The notes: a model not told the origin generated them from the sequence alone. A stretch of 64,000 nucleotides of DNA from JBDHWG01 sp046328525 (GCA_046328525.1 JAXLWK010000009.1:62001-126000); one strand, 5' to 3'. Positions 16,926-26,034 are shown, counted from the first letter of the stretch. A program made the numbers and translations.

Positions 16926-17678
16926 ATGCGTCGTTGGATTATTAGCCTGAGCTTGCTCGCCATCCTGCTCGTCGGCGTCGGAAGCGCCACAACCGTCGCT
17001 TCGGCCCAGGGCGAGAGCGGCGCGCAAGCCGCCCAGGCGAATTTCGTCGTTCACGTCGTCCAGCGCGGCGAGACGGTCTCGAGCATCGCCCGCCGCTATA
17101 ACGTCAGCCCGAATGCGATCATCGCCGCCAACAACCTGCCCAACCCGAACCTGATCTACCCCGGCCAGCATCTCATCATCCCCCTCGGCGGGCCGCTGCC
17201 GTGTCAGCCGACTGTCTACGTCGTGCAGCGCGGCGACACGCTCTTCTCGATTGGCCAGCGCTTCGGGGTTCCGTGGCAGACCATTGCCGCGGTCAATAAC
17301 ATCCACCCCCCGTATACCATCTACACCGGCCAGCGCCTCGCCATCCCGTGCGCGACGCCGACGCCGACGCCGCAGATCACGATCACCAGTCCCTCAGCAT
17401 ACCAGACCGTCACGTCGCCGGTGCGAGTCACCGGCCGGGGCCGCGCCTCCTTCGAGCAGACGCTCGTCCTGCGCGTGTTCGATGTGTCGAACCGGCTGGT
17501 CGGCGAAAGCCCTGTGACGGTGCAGGGTGAGCTAGGGCAGGTCGGCTCGTTCAGCGGAACCGTTCCCTTCACAGTTCAGCCAGGGACGCAGCTCGGCCGC
17601 ATCGAGGTGGTGGACGTCAGCCCCGCCGACGGCCGTGTTGTGGCCCGCGCCGCCCAGCCGGTGTGGCTGCGCCGATAG
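16926..17678 (+). CDS. secreted double-LysM protein with Gmad2 domain
   Basis: A 250-aa protein with a signal peptide (residues 1-27, cleavage after ASA). Two LysM peptidoglycan-binding repeats sit at about 41-86 (HVVQRGETVSSIARRYNV) and 97-141 (YVVQRGDTLFSIGQRFGV). An immunoglobulin-like Gmad2 domain fills about 150-248. AAAGGAGGAG lies 7 nt before the ATG at 16926; a longer in-frame ORF begins inside the upstream gene and is not credible. It likely binds cell-wall glycan; no hydrolase domain is present. Confidence 0.9.
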   Translation: MRRWIISLSLLAILLVGVGSATTVASAQGESGAQAAQANFVVHVVQRGETVSSIARRYNVSPNAIIAANNLPNPNLIYPGQHLIIPLGGPLPCQPTVYVVQRGDTLFSIGQRFGVPWQTIAAVNNIHPPYTIYTGQRLAIPCATPTPTPQITITSPSAYQTVTSPVRVTGRGRASFEQTLVLRVFDVSNRLVGESPVTVQGELGQVGSFSGTVPFTVQPGTQLGRIEVVDVSPADGRVVARAAQPVWLRR

Positions 17679-17948
17679 CGGCTCATCTGTCACCCTGAGC
17701 GAAGGGTCTCCCGCACAGTGGAGGGAATGCTTCACGACGTTCAGTCTGACATTCAGCAGATATTTCCCACACGCCAACTTCCCTCAACGGCGTGGCGAGC
17801 GGTCCTGGCGGCGGAGTGCCCGCGCGACCCGCCGCCAGCCCTATTTCCCCCTCGAAGCCAGTCATGCCAAATAGGTATGGAACGGCTGTCATTGCGAGAC
17901 CCGCAAGCCGTGTGACGGCATGCGCCGACACAAGACCACTGTCAAGCC

Positions 17949-18070
17949 GTCATTGCGAGCGCCAGCGAAGCAATCCCCCGCCCTGGCGACAGACGGGCTG
18001 CTGCAAGAAGAGCAGGCTGTTGGTCCACCGGGAGATTGCTTCGTCGCGCTAACGCGCTCCTCGCAATGAC
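17949..18070. repeat. MITE-like inverted-repeat element, copy 1
   Basis: 122 bp bounded by GTCATTGCGAG and CTCGCAATGAC, with inner GAAGCAATC and GATTGCTTC arms. No ORF. The same design recurs at 18085-18204 and 23834-23953. Confidence 0.75.
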
Positions 18071-18084
18071 GGCGTGTCCTATGT

Positions 18085-18204
18085 GTTCTGAGCAGCGTAG
18101 CGAAGCAATCTCTCGCCCTTGTGAAAGATGCCCTAGAGCAGGAATAGCGCGGCTCTTGCCTATCGAGAGATTGCTTCGTCGTCCTTTCGTCCTCCTCGCA
18201 ATGA
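18085..18204. repeat. MITE-like inverted-repeat element, copy 2 (left end eroded)
   Basis: GCGAAGCAATC on the left pairs with GATTGCTTCG and CTCGCAATGAC on the right; the outer CATTGCGAG of the left arm is lost. It is adjacent to copy 1. Confidence 0.65.
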
Positions 18205-18339
18205 CGAAGGCGAAGCGAACTTGCAGCCTTTGTGTGGCCAGTTGGTGTTAGCACAGATGTGCGGCGGGATTGACCGGAAGGGGCGAGTGGTGTAAGCTTT
18301 GGGTTGGATTGTCGAAGGAGTCTGGGATAAGCGCAGCCA

Positions 18340-20739
18340 ATGGATGCACAGGCACTACTCAAGGAACTGGCCGGACAGCCGGGCTATCGCGGGCAAATCG
18401 TCCACGCCGCCACCACGCCGGCGCGCCCGGCGCGCTACGGCCGCCTGGCCGCCCCCCTGGCCGAGCTGCTCCAGAAGGCGCTAGCCGCCAACGGCATCGA
18501 GCGCCTCTTCACGCACCAGGCCGAGGCGATTGACGCCGCGCGCAGCCGCCGCTACGCCGCCGTCGTGACCGCCACGGCCACGTCGAGCGGCAAGTCCCTC
18601 GCCTACAACGTCCCCGTGCTCGAAGCCATCCTCGCCGACCCGCGCGCCCGCGCCCTCTACCTCTTCCCCACGAAGGCCCTGGCCCAGGACCAGCAGCGCG
18701 CCCTCGAAGAGTTGCTCAAGAGCGGCGGCAAGCGCGGCAAGGACCCCTTGCGCGCGATCCGCGTGGCGACCTATGACGGCGATACCCCCACGTCGGCGCG
18801 CAGCCGCATCCGCCGCGAGGCGCAGATCGTCATCACCAACCCCGACATGCTCCACGTCGGCATCTTGCCCAACCACCACCTCTGGGACGACTTCTTCGCC
18901 CACTTGCGCTACGTCGTCGTGGACGAGGCCCACATCTATCGCGGCGTCTTCGGCAGTCAGGTCGCCAACGTCCTGCGCCGCCTCGCCCGCGCCTGCGCCC
19001 TCTACGGCGCGCAGCCGGTCTACCTGCTGGCGACGGCCACCATCGCCAACCCGGCCGAGCACGTCGCCCGCCTGACCGGCCAACCAGAAGCGTCCGTCGC
19101 CACCATCGCCAACGATGGTGCGCCGTCCGGCCCGCGCACCTTCGCCCTTTGGAACCCGCCGTTCATTGATGCCGCCAAGACCGCGCGCAAGAGCGCCCAG
19201 AGCGAGGCCACGGCGCTGTTCACCGAACTCAGCCGGCGGGGCGTGCGCAACATCACCTTCACCCGCTCGCAGAAGCAGGCGGAGCTGATTCTGCGCTACA
19301 CCCGCGATGCCTTCAAAGGCCAGGATGCGTCGCTGGTCGAGCGTGTCGCCGCCTACCGCGCCGGCTACCTCCCCGCGCAGCGGCGCGAGCTGGAGCAGGC
19401 CCTGTTCCGCGGCGACCTCGTCGGCGTCACGGCGACGAACGCCCTGGAGCTGGGCGTGGACATCGGCGATCTGGACGCCACGATCCACGTCGGCTACCCC
19501 GGCACCATCGCCAGCCTGCGGCAGCAGGCCGGCCGCGCCGGCCGCGGCACGCGCCCCGCCCTGAGCATCCTCATCGCCCAGGACAACCCGCTGGACCAGT
19601 ACTTCATGCGCCACCCGGACGAGCTTCTCGGCCGCACGCCCGAGAACGCCCTGATAGACCCGGACAACGCCTACGTCGTCGCGCCCCACGTGCGCTGCGC
19701 CCTCCAGGAAGGCTCGCTGACGACGGGCGAGGGGTTGCGCTGGTTCGGCCCTGGCTTCGAGGCCGCCGCCGACGGCTGGCGCGAAGCGGGCGTGTTGACC
19801 CTGCGCAGCGGGCGAAGCGAGACCGAGGACCGCTGGTACTACACCCAGACCGACTACCCGGCCCAGGACGTGAACATGCGCTCGGTCGGCGGCCGGCCCA
19901 TCCGCCTGGTGGACGACGCCAGCGGCGTGGTGCTGGAGGAGATTGACGCGGCCAACGCCCTGCGCCGCGTCTACCCCGGCGCGGTCTACCTGCACCAAGG
20001 CGAGTCGTATGTCGTCAAGGAGCTGGACCTGCGGCGGCGCGTCGCCCTGGCCCGCAGCGAGGATGTCAACTACTACACCGAGGCGCGGGAGGCCAGCGAG
20101 GTGCGCCTGCTCGAAGCCGCCGCGACCCAGGTTATCGGGCAGACGAAAGTCCACTATGGCCGCGCCGCCGTCACGCAGCGCGTCGTCAGCTTCCGCCGCT
20201 TGCAGCAGTTCAGCGAGACCGTCCTGGAAGAGACGCCTTTGGCCCTGCCGGCGGACTCGTTCGAGACAATGGCGACGTGGTGGGACATCCCGACGGCGTG
20301 GATGGAGGACTTGCGCGGCCGAATGCGCGACCCTCTGGCCGGGATGCACGCCGCCGAACACGCCGCCATCGGCATCCTGCCCCTCTTCGCCATGTGCGAC
20401 CGCTGGGACATCGGCGGCCTGTCCATCAACCTGCACCCGGACACGGGGCGGCCGCAGATCATCATCTACGACGGCTATCCAGGCGGCGTGGGCATCACCG
20501 AGAAGGGCTACCACATCCTGGCCGAGTGGTGGGCGGCGACGCTCAAGCTCATCGAGGAGTGTCCCTGCGCGGACGGCTGCCCGAGCTGCGTGCAAAGCCC
20601 GAAGTGCGGCAACAACAACGACCGCCTGGACAAGGACGGCGCGGTCATCCTGCTGCGCCGCCTGCTCGCCGAAATCGCGCCCGCCCAGGCCCAACCCGCC
20701 CGACGCGGCCTAGGCGGCCTCCTGCAACGCCAGGGGTAG
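18340..20739 (+). CDS. mrfA: DEAD/DEAH-box helicase of MrfA (YprA) family
   Basis: A 799-aa superfamily 2 helicase. Motifs: TATSSGKS (Walker A, about 80), the VVDEAH box (about 190), TATIANP (motif III), ALELGVDIGDLD and QAGRAGRG (motif VI, about 395). The C-terminal DUF1998 region ends with the four-cysteine cluster CPCADGCPSC..SPKC. This layout defines MrfA, which removes mitomycin-type adducts and bulky lesions in Bacillus together with the exonuclease MrfB. No mrfB-like gene is adjacent. The length is close to B. subtilis MrfA (about 750 aa). The ATG at 18340 is the first good start; its ribosome site is weak. A palindromic terminator follows at once. Confidence 0.88.
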   Translation: MDAQALLKELAGQPGYRGQIVHAATTPARPARYGRLAAPLAELLQKALAANGIERLFTHQAEAIDAARSRRYAAVVTATATSSGKSLAYNVPVLEAILADPRARALYLFPTKALAQDQQRALEELLKSGGKRGKDPLRAIRVATYDGDTPTSARSRIRREAQIVITNPDMLHVGILPNHHLWDDFFAHLRYVVVDEAHIYRGVFGSQVANVLRRLARACALYGAQPVYLLATATIANPAEHVARLTGQPEASVATIANDGAPSGPRTFALWNPPFIDAAKTARKSAQSEATALFTELSRRGVRNITFTRSQKQAELILRYTRDAFKGQDASLVERVAAYRAGYLPAQRRELEQALFRGDLVGVTATNALELGVDIGDLDATIHVGYPGTIASLRQQAGRAGRGTRPALSILIAQDNPLDQYFMRHPDELLGRTPENALIDPDNAYVVAPHVRCALQEGSLTTGEGLRWFGPGFEAAADGWREAGVLTLRSGRSETEDRWYYTQTDYPAQDVNMRSVGGRPIRLVDDASGVVLEEIDAANALRRVYPGAVYLHQGESYVVKELDLRRRVALARSEDVNYYTEAREASEVRLLEAAATQVIGQTKVHYGRAAVTQRVVSFRRLQQFSETVLEETPLALPADSFETMATWWDIPTAWMEDLRGRMRDPLAGMHAAEHAAIGILPLFAMCDRWDIGGLSINLHPDTGRPQIIIYDGYPGGVGITEKGYHILAEWWAATLKLIEECPCADGCPSCVQSPKCGNNNDRLDKDGAVILLRRLLAEIAPAQAQPARRGLGGLLQRQG

Positions 20740-20740
20740 A

Positions 20741-20781
20741 CGAGAGACCGCCCGCCAGGAATTCTGGCGGGCGGTCTCTCG
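20741..20781 (+). terminator. 18-bp perfect-stem terminator
   Basis: CGAGAGACCGCCCGCCAG pairs perfectly with 20764-20781 across a GAATT loop, beginning 1 nt after the helicase stop. It lies between convergent genes. Confidence 0.75.
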
Positions 20782-20968
20782 TAGGGGCGATCCCTTGTGG
20801 TCGCCCTGGGTGGTCGCCCTAGATAGCCACGAAGGTAGGCTCAATAGGTTAAGCGATAATTCGCCTTTGTCAAAGCCCCCAACCGCCTCGGATCTGGCGC
20901 CCTCTCCCAAAGGGAGAGGGGAGAGGCCACAGACTCGTGGCCGCCCTGGGTAGCCACAAGGGCTACCC
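20782..20968. repeat. short palindromic repeats between convergent genes
   Basis: Units built on GGGCGA(C/T)C-ACAAGGG-TCGCCC occur at about 20783-20822 and 20939-20971, and an AGGGAGAGGGGAGAGG tract lies near 20910. Such units are scattered intergenic repeats in many genomes. No gene is seen. Confidence 0.5.
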
Positions 20969-22507
20969 CTACTGCTGCGGGTTCTTGCCCGACCCTGGCC
21001 GGACGCTCGACGGCGCCGCGACGTCAGGCCGCGTGACGGCCGCCGGCGCGGGCTGCGCCGCCGGGTTCGGCGTCAGGTCCGGGTTGGACTTCGCCGCCCC
21101 GTCCTTCGCCGCGTACTCGGCCTTGGAGGCGTCGAGCTTCGCGTCCAGCGCGGCCATGCGCTTGGCGTCCACGCCCAGGCCCTTGGACTGGCCGAACGCC
21201 TGCGGGTTCATGTACGTGCCCTTGGCGTCGCCGGTCTTGTCTTCGACGGCCTTGTAGCGAGAGGCCAGCGCCGACGGGTCACTGCGGACACCGCTCAGCT
21301 GCCAGGAGACCTTGACGAAGGGCTTGTCGGTGCGGATGACGAACTCGCCGCCGCTCAGCTCCTTGGCGACGATCGCCTGGGCGAACTGGCCGATGGGGGT
21401 GAGCTGATAGCGGAAGTCCCTGGCGATGGCCTCGACGTAGTCGGGCATCTTCACCACGGCCTCACCCTTGGCGTCGGTGGTGGCGTTGCCGTTGTACAGC
21501 GTCAGCATCTCGCCGCCGACGACGGAGGCCTGGTTGATGTAGCGCTCGGTCGGGGCGCGCGGGTCGTCCATCTTCACGGCCGCGAGGCCCTGGTCGAGTT
21601 CGCCCGTGATGCGGACGTTGCCGCTGAAGTAGCCGGCCCAGTCGCCGTCGCCCTGGCCCCAGATCGCGTAGGGGCTGCCGCCCTCTCTGGCGATACCGAC
21701 GATACCGTTGTTGTTTTCGCCATTCGACCGGGCCACGATGCCGTCGCCATTGGATGTCACGACAATGCCCGTGTTGCCGTTGGGCGAGTCGGCGGTGATG
21801 GTCGGGCCGCTGCCTTCGTTGCGGGCGAAGAGCGCCGAGCGGTTGTTGTTGCCGCTCGTCGTGCGTGCGTCAATACCGTCCGCCTGCCCGCGCGCGAAGA
21901 TCGCGTCCTGGCTGCCAGTGGCATTGATGCCGTTGCCGTTGGAGGCGCTGGCCTGGATGCCCTGGCCCTGGCCGCTGATGATGGCGCCAGCGTTGTTCCC
22001 GGTGGCGAACAGGCCGTTGCCCTGGGCGCTCACGAACCAACCACCATCCTCAACATTGGCCTGGCCCTGCACCGCCGGGAGACTGCGCCGCGTCGCCGAG
22101 CCATTAATGCCCAGGAGGGCCTGCTGGTTGGCGCTATAGGAGTAGATGCCGCCGCCGATGCCGCTCTGGTTGAAAGCGTACACGCCCCAGCCGGTGCCCT
22201 CGCCCCAGACGCCGACGTTGCGGCCTAGAGCAAACACGCCGTTACCCTGGGCGCTGGTGAACCAGCCGCCGTCATTCGCGTTCGCCGCGCCGTAGAGCGC
22301 GGGGTCGGCGGCGCCACGGCTCGCGGACTGCTGCACGACGGTGAACGCCGCGCCGGGGCCGGGGAACGTCCCAAAGAAGGGCAGCGTGAGCTGATTCGGG
22401 GCCGTCACACCCTGCGGGCCGTCAGCGACGGCGACACCCGCGACGACCAACACCAACGCCAGAAGTGCTACAACCACGATGATCTTCCGAGGTCCCATGT
22501 ATTTCAC
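20969..22507 (-). CDS. secreted Gly/Asn-repeat protein (beta-helix-like)
   Basis: A 512-aa protein with a signal peptide or N-terminal anchor (about 8-29). The middle (about 85-290) is built of 12-20-residue repeats of the type G-N-G-[LIV]-[FN]-A-[TR]-G, such as AQGNGVFALGRNVG and AQGNGLFATGNNAG. They look like a right-handed beta-helix or tail-fibre stack. A beta domain (about 300-410) and a charged C-terminal helix with a Pro/Ala tail follow. GGAGTG precedes the ATG by 7 nt. Similar repeats occur in extracellular structural proteins; no enzymatic motif is visible. The function, perhaps a surface fibre, is inferred. Confidence 0.7.
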   Translation of the reverse strand: MKYMGPRKIIVVVALLALVLVVAGVAVADGPQGVTAPNQLTLPFFGTFPGPGAAFTVVQQSASRGAADPALYGAANANDGGWFTSAQGNGVFALGRNVGVWGEGTGWGVYAFNQSGIGGGIYSYSANQQALLGINGSATRRSLPAVQGQANVEDGGWFVSAQGNGLFATGNNAGAIISGQGQGIQASASNGNGINATGSQDAIFARGQADGIDARTTSGNNNRSALFARNEGSGPTITADSPNGNTGIVVTSNGDGIVARSNGENNNGIVGIAREGGSPYAIWGQGDGDWAGYFSGNVRITGELDQGLAAVKMDDPRAPTERYINQASVVGGEMLTLYNGNATTDAKGEAVVKMPDYVEAIARDFRYQLTPIGQFAQAIVAKELSGGEFVIRTDKPFVKVSWQLSGVRSDPSALASRYKAVEDKTGDAKGTYMNPQAFGQSKGLGVDAKRMAALDAKLDASKAEYAAKDGAAKSNPDLTPNPAAQPAPAAVTRPDVAAPSSVRPGSGKNPQQ

Positions 22508-22626
22508 TCCTTTTTATAGATGGTTGTGGGTGAGGTGATACGTGAATGGGGGATCGGTTGCCAGACTGGCTGAGACGGCTATGGGAATTTCGGCCTCCTT
22601 TCACAAGGCTTCACATCCCGCCGTCC

Positions 22627-22656
22627 ATTGTATCACACTCACAAGCGTGAAATCAA
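22627..22656 (-). promoter_or_regulatory. sigma70 promoter of the repeat-protein gene
   Basis: On the minus strand TTGATT (22656-22651), an 18-nt spacer and TACAAT (22632-22627), preceded by TGA as an extended -10. It is about 115 nt upstream of the ATG. Confidence 0.55.
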
Positions 22657-22678
22657 GGGCCAAATGGGTAGAGACGCG

Positions 22679-22722
22679 GCCAGGCCGGCCCCTCTCCTGA
22701 TGAAGAGAAGGGTCGGCCTGGC
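22679..22722. repeat. GC-rich hairpin
   Basis: GCCAGGCCG and CGGCCTGGC arms with an inner CTCT/AGAG stem. Possible terminator of the MoxR-DUF58-VWA operon, 130 nt past its last stop. Confidence 0.5.
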
Positions 22723-22854
22723 TCGTGGTTTGTTACACTCGAAGTACCCGGAACGTAGTAACGACTAAAGTCGTTTCCCCGGCCGCCAAACGACGGAAGT
22801 CGTCACGACAAAACGCGCATCTCCCGGGTCACAGGCCGCTAGATCGCTATTGGC

Positions 22855-23796
22855 CTACGGCAAGCGCTGGAACCAGAAGAGACTGAAGGCGCCGGCGAGG
22901 AGCAGGACGATGGTCCCGAACGCCGTGAACAGCGCCGTCACCTCGGTCTTCTCTTCCTTCCAGCTCACCTGGGAGCTGAGGTCGGCGTAAATCTTCTCCA
23001 GCGTGCTGCTGTCCTGGGCGTAGAAGTAGTCGCCCTGCGTCGTGCTGGCGACGGCTTGCAATGTACTCTCGTCCAGCTCGACCGGCCGGCCGCCGATGAG
23101 CGGTGACGCCCCGCGCTCGCCAATGCCCACGGTGTACACGTGAACGTTCTCCTGCGCTGCGCGCTGCGCCGCCACGGAGGGCGAGCGGCCGTAGTTGGAC
23201 GCGCCGTCGGACAGCAGGACCACCGTGCCCGGTGGCAGCGTGCCGTCGGGACCCGGCTCGCGCGTCGCCAGCGCGTCCAGCGCCAGCTCCAGCGCCTCGC
23301 CGATGGCCGTCCCGCCGTCGGCGCGCAGCTTGGACGCGGCGCGCTCGACCTGCAGGTGGTCCGTGGTGAGGGGCGAGTCGAGCCGCGCCGCCGTGTTGAA
23401 GCTCACCAGGCCGACCAGGGCATTGTCGGGCAGGTTCTGGACAAACGTCTGCGCCGCCGACTTGGCCGCCTCCATGCGCGTCGGGCGAATGTCGGACGCA
23501 TTCATGGAGCCGGAGATGTCAATGACAACCATGACCGCCGAGTTGTCACTCGGCACGCGGATGATGCTCTGCGGCCGCGCCAGGGCGATCAGCAGGGCCG
23601 CGATGCCGAGCAGGAACAGCGCGGCGGGGATATGGCGGCGGATGCCCGGCCCCTTGGGCGCGACCTCGCGCAGGAGGGCCAGGTTGGTGAAGCGAACAGC
23701 GTATTGGCGCCGCCGCAGCTGCATCAGCACGTAGATGAGCAGCAGGAACGGGATAAGGACAAGGCTCCCCAACAAAAGCGGCCACTGAAAGCTCAC
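22855..23796 (-). CDS. BatA/BatB-like von Willebrand A membrane protein
   Basis: A 313-aa protein started at GTG 23796, which has GGGGAGAG 4 nt upstream; an upstream GTG at 23814 would place the Shine-Dalgarno inside the gene. N-terminal helices (about 5-25 and 55-75) frame the BatA-type cytosolic stretch. A VWA domain with MIDAS D93-x-S-G-S (DISGSM) and LLSDG follows, and a final membrane helix lies near 285-308. Together with MoxR and DUF58 this is the Bacteroides-aerotolerance-type set, in which MoxR ATPases remodel VWA proteins at the membrane. The specific substrate is unknown. Confidence 0.88.
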   Translation of the reverse strand: MSFQWPLLLGSLVLIPFLLLIYVLMQLRRRQYAVRFTNLALLREVAPKGPGIRRHIPAALFLLGIAALLIALARPQSIIRVPSDNSAVMVVIDISGSMNASDIRPTRMEAAKSAAQTFVQNLPDNALVGLVSFNTAARLDSPLTTDHLQVERAASKLRADGGTAIGEALELALDALATREPGPDGTLPPGTVVLLSDGASNYGRSPSVAAQRAAQENVHVYTVGIGERGASPLIGGRPVELDESTLQAVASTTQGDYFYAQDSSTLEKIYADLSSQVSWKEEKTEVTALFTAFGTIVLLLAGAFSLFWFQRLP

Positions 23797-23833
23797 AGGT
23801 CTCTCCCCTAACACTAGCGCTGGGTGTCACAAG

Positions 23834-23953
23834 GTCATTGCGAGGAGGGCGATGGCCCGACGAAGCAATCTCCCGCCGGGAGAGAGCATCGCTATGTTCT
23901 GCTTAGCGACCCTCTACAAGGGCGCGGGATTGCTTCGCTCCGCTCGCAATGAC
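23834..23953. repeat. MITE-like inverted-repeat element, copy 3
   Basis: A 120-bp element with GTCATTGCGAGGAG on the left and CTCGCAATGAC on the right and inner GAAGCAATC/GATTGCTTC arms. It fills nearly the whole space between two genes of one operon, so insertion happened without breaking either frame. When transcribed it folds into a long hairpin and may lower expression of the downstream VWA gene. Confidence 0.8.
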
Positions 23954-23977
23954 AGTTTCGCGCGGTCTACGGAACCT

Positions 23978-24949
23978 CTACATCTGTCCCGGCCGGCGGT
24001 GTCCCGCCTGCCGCTGCCCACCCCGGGCCAGGCGGCGCGCTTCCAGGAAACGCACCATCGTCGGCAGCAGGTCCTGGTCCGTGCTGACCTCCAGGTAGTC
24101 CGCGCCCGTGCGCCGGATCGCATCCCGGATGCGGGCGGACTGCTCCTCGGCGGCCTTGTGGAACCGCTCGCGCAGCTTGCGGTCACTAGAGTTAATCGTT
24201 AGCTGCTCGCCCGTCTCGGGGTCTTCCAGTGTGATGAGGCCGACATCCGGCAGCTCCGACTCGCGCGGGTCGCGCAGCCGCACCCCGACCACCTCGTGGC
24301 GCTGCGCCAGGCGGCCGAGGGCCGGCTGCCAGCCGTCGGAAACCAGGAAGTCGGAGACGACCAGGACGAGCGCCTTGCGCTTCATCACCGTCTCGGCGCG
24401 GGCAATAGCGGCCGCCAGGTCCGTCTGTCCCCGCCCCGTCTGCCGCTGCGACGCCTGGAGCTTGCTGAGCATGCGCATCAGGTGCGTGCGCCCGCTGCCC
24501 GGCGGGATGAACTCTAGCGGCTGGTCGGCGAACATCAGCGCCCCGACGCGGTTGCCGTGGCGCGTGAGAAGCTCGCCGCTGACAGCGGCGAACTCGGCGG
24601 CGCGGTCGCGCTTGGCGGCCTGCGCCGTACCCCAGTCGAACGACGCGCTCACGTCCATGAGCAGCCAGGTATCCAGGGCGCGCTCGACGTTGGCCTCGCG
24701 GATGTAGGGCGTGTCGGTGCGGGCCGTAATCTTCCAGTCAATGTGGCGCACGTCGTCGCCCGGCTGGTACTCGCGCACCTCGGACAGCTCCATGCCCGGC
24801 CCGCGCACGAGGGAGCGCTCGCTGCCACCCAGGTAGATCGCCAGGGGGCGCAGGACGGTGAACTGGAGGCGGCGCAGCATCCCCGACGGCCCCTTGAACG
24901 TGGGCGGTGGGGTCGGTTCGTCGGCGGGCGGCGGCGGCTCACGCCACAT
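23978..24949 (-). CDS. DUF58-domain protein
   Basis: A 323-aa protein. The ATG at 24949 with GGAG 6 nt upstream is preferred to a TTG at 24967. The DUF58 signature REYQPGDDVRHIDWK (about 57-71) is followed by a VWA-like fold with MDVSASFDWG (about 90) lacking a full MIDAS. DUF58 proteins act with MoxR AAA ATPases; the role is presumed to be assembly or maturation of envelope or metalloprotein complexes. It overlaps moxR by 11 nt, so it is translationally coupled. There is no signal peptide and it is probably cytosolic. Confidence 0.88.
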   Translation of the reverse strand: MWREPPPPADEPTPPPTFKGPSGMLRRLQFTVLRPLAIYLGGSERSLVRGPGMELSEVREYQPGDDVRHIDWKITARTDTPYIREANVERALDTWLLMDVSASFDWGTAQAAKRDRAAEFAAVSGELLTRHGNRVGALMFADQPLEFIPPGSGRTHLMRMLSKLQASQRQTGRGQTDLAAAIARAETVMKRKALVLVVSDFLVSDGWQPALGRLAQRHEVVGVRLRDPRESELPDVGLITLEDPETGEQLTINSSDRKLRERFHKAAEEQSARIRDAIRRTGADYLEVSTDQDLLPTMVRFLEARRLARGGQRQAGHRRPGQM

Positions 24950-25991
24950 CGCGCTCTCCGAGGTCAATGCGCGGCGCTGGGAAGCGCGCCATCAGGGCGT
25001 GGACGACGTCGTCCGCCGTCACACCGCTGGCAATGCCTTCGTAGCTCATGACGAGGCGGTGGCGCAGGACATCGGCGGCGATGGCCGAGACATCCTGGGG
25101 CAGTGCGTACTCGCGGCCGCGAATGTAGGCCATGGCGCGCGCGCCGAGGATCATGTTGATGGACGCGCGCGGGCTGGCGCCGTAGGCCACGGCCGGCGCG
25201 AACTGCGCCAGGCCGGCCTCGCTGAGCTTGCGCGTGGCGTTGACCAGGGTGGCCGCGTAGGCCGTGACGCGCGGGTCCACGTAGACCTGGTCCGCCGCCT
25301 GCTGCATCTTGAGCAAGGCTTCGGGCGACGTCAGGGTGCGCAACTTGATCTCCGGCCCGGTGACGCGCTGGACGACGACAACCTCGTCCTGGAACGACGG
25401 GTAATCCACCAGCACCTTGAACATGAAGCGGTCCACCTGGGCTTCGGGCAACGGGTACGTGCCGTCGGACTCGATGGGGTTCTGCGTCGCCAGCACCAGG
25501 AACGGGTTCGGCACCTTGTGGGTGTCCTTGCCGATGGTGACCTGGTGCTCCTGCATCACCTCTAGCAGCGCCGACTGCACCTTAGCCGGGGCGCGGTTGA
25601 TCTCGTCGGCCAGCAGCAAGTTGACGAAGATCGGGCCAAGCTCAGTGTTGAACTCGCCGGTCTTGCCGTTGTAGATGCGCGTGCCGACCAGGTCGGCGGG
25701 GACGAGGTCCGGCGTGAACTGCACGCGGCCGAATGTGCCGCCGACAACCTGGGCCAGGGACTTGATGGTCGCGGTCTTGGCGAGGCCTGGCACGCCTTCG
25801 AGCAGGACGTGGCCGCGCGCCAGGAGGGCGATGAGCAGCCGCTCCAGCACGTAGTCCTGGCCGACGATGAGCCGCTTGACTTCAAAAAGAATCTGCTCGG
25901 CCGGTGAGGTCGGGACGACGAGGCGGCCGCCCGGCGGCGTGGCCTGGGCCGAGAGAGGGGTCTGGGAGGTAGGATTGACTTGCGCCGTCAT
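24939..25991 (-). CDS. MoxR-family AAA+ ATPase
   Basis: A 350-aa chaperone-like ATPase. Walker A is GVPGLAKT (about 66-73), Walker B is LLADEINRAPAK (about 128) and sensor 1 is LATQNPIE; the C-terminal lid carries SPRASI. The ATG at 25991 has GGAG 10 nt upstream; an upstream in-frame start at 26009 would add six residues. It is the first gene of the moxR-DUF58-VWA operon. MoxR proteins drive maturation of protein complexes by remodelling VWA partners; here the partner is probably the downstream BatA-like protein. Confidence 0.92.
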   Translation of the reverse strand: MTAQVNPTSQTPLSAQATPPGGRLVVPTSPAEQILFEVKRLIVGQDYVLERLLIALLARGHVLLEGVPGLAKTATIKSLAQVVGGTFGRVQFTPDLVPADLVGTRIYNGKTGEFNTELGPIFVNLLLADEINRAPAKVQSALLEVMQEHQVTIGKDTHKVPNPFLVLATQNPIESDGTYPLPEAQVDRFMFKVLVDYPSFQDEVVVVQRVTGPEIKLRTLTSPEALLKMQQAADQVYVDPRVTAYAATLVNATRKLSEAGLAQFAPAVAYGASPRASINMILGARAMAYIRGREYALPQDVSAIAADVLRHRLVMSYEGIASGVTADDVVHALMARFPAPRIDLGERDVA

Positions 25992-26034
25992 GTTCGCGCT
26001 GCGCTCCATTCTGTGTCAGGGGTAGACAGGGATA

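Larger units (their letters stand above)
17679..18339. other. gene-free repeat-rich gap
   Basis: Between the LysM and helicase genes I see no credible gene. It holds a GTCACCCTGAGCGAAGGGTC motif at 17690-17709, a half-copy of the CATTGCGAG repeat near 17889, and two larger inverted-repeat elements listed separately. Confidence 0.7.
22508..22854. other. intergenic region with promoter and repeats
   Basis: This 347-nt gap holds the promoter of the repeat-protein gene, a GC-rich hairpin (22679-22722), AACGACTAAAGTCGTT (22760-22775) and a 20-bp motif at 22790-22809 that recurs at 1307-1326. No gene was found. Confidence 0.6.

Noticed and set aside
18481..20694. 737-codon minus-strand ORF opposite the helicase
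   Set aside because: Composition is typical of an antisense shadow; no ribosome site or motif, while the plus strand has complete helicase motifs.
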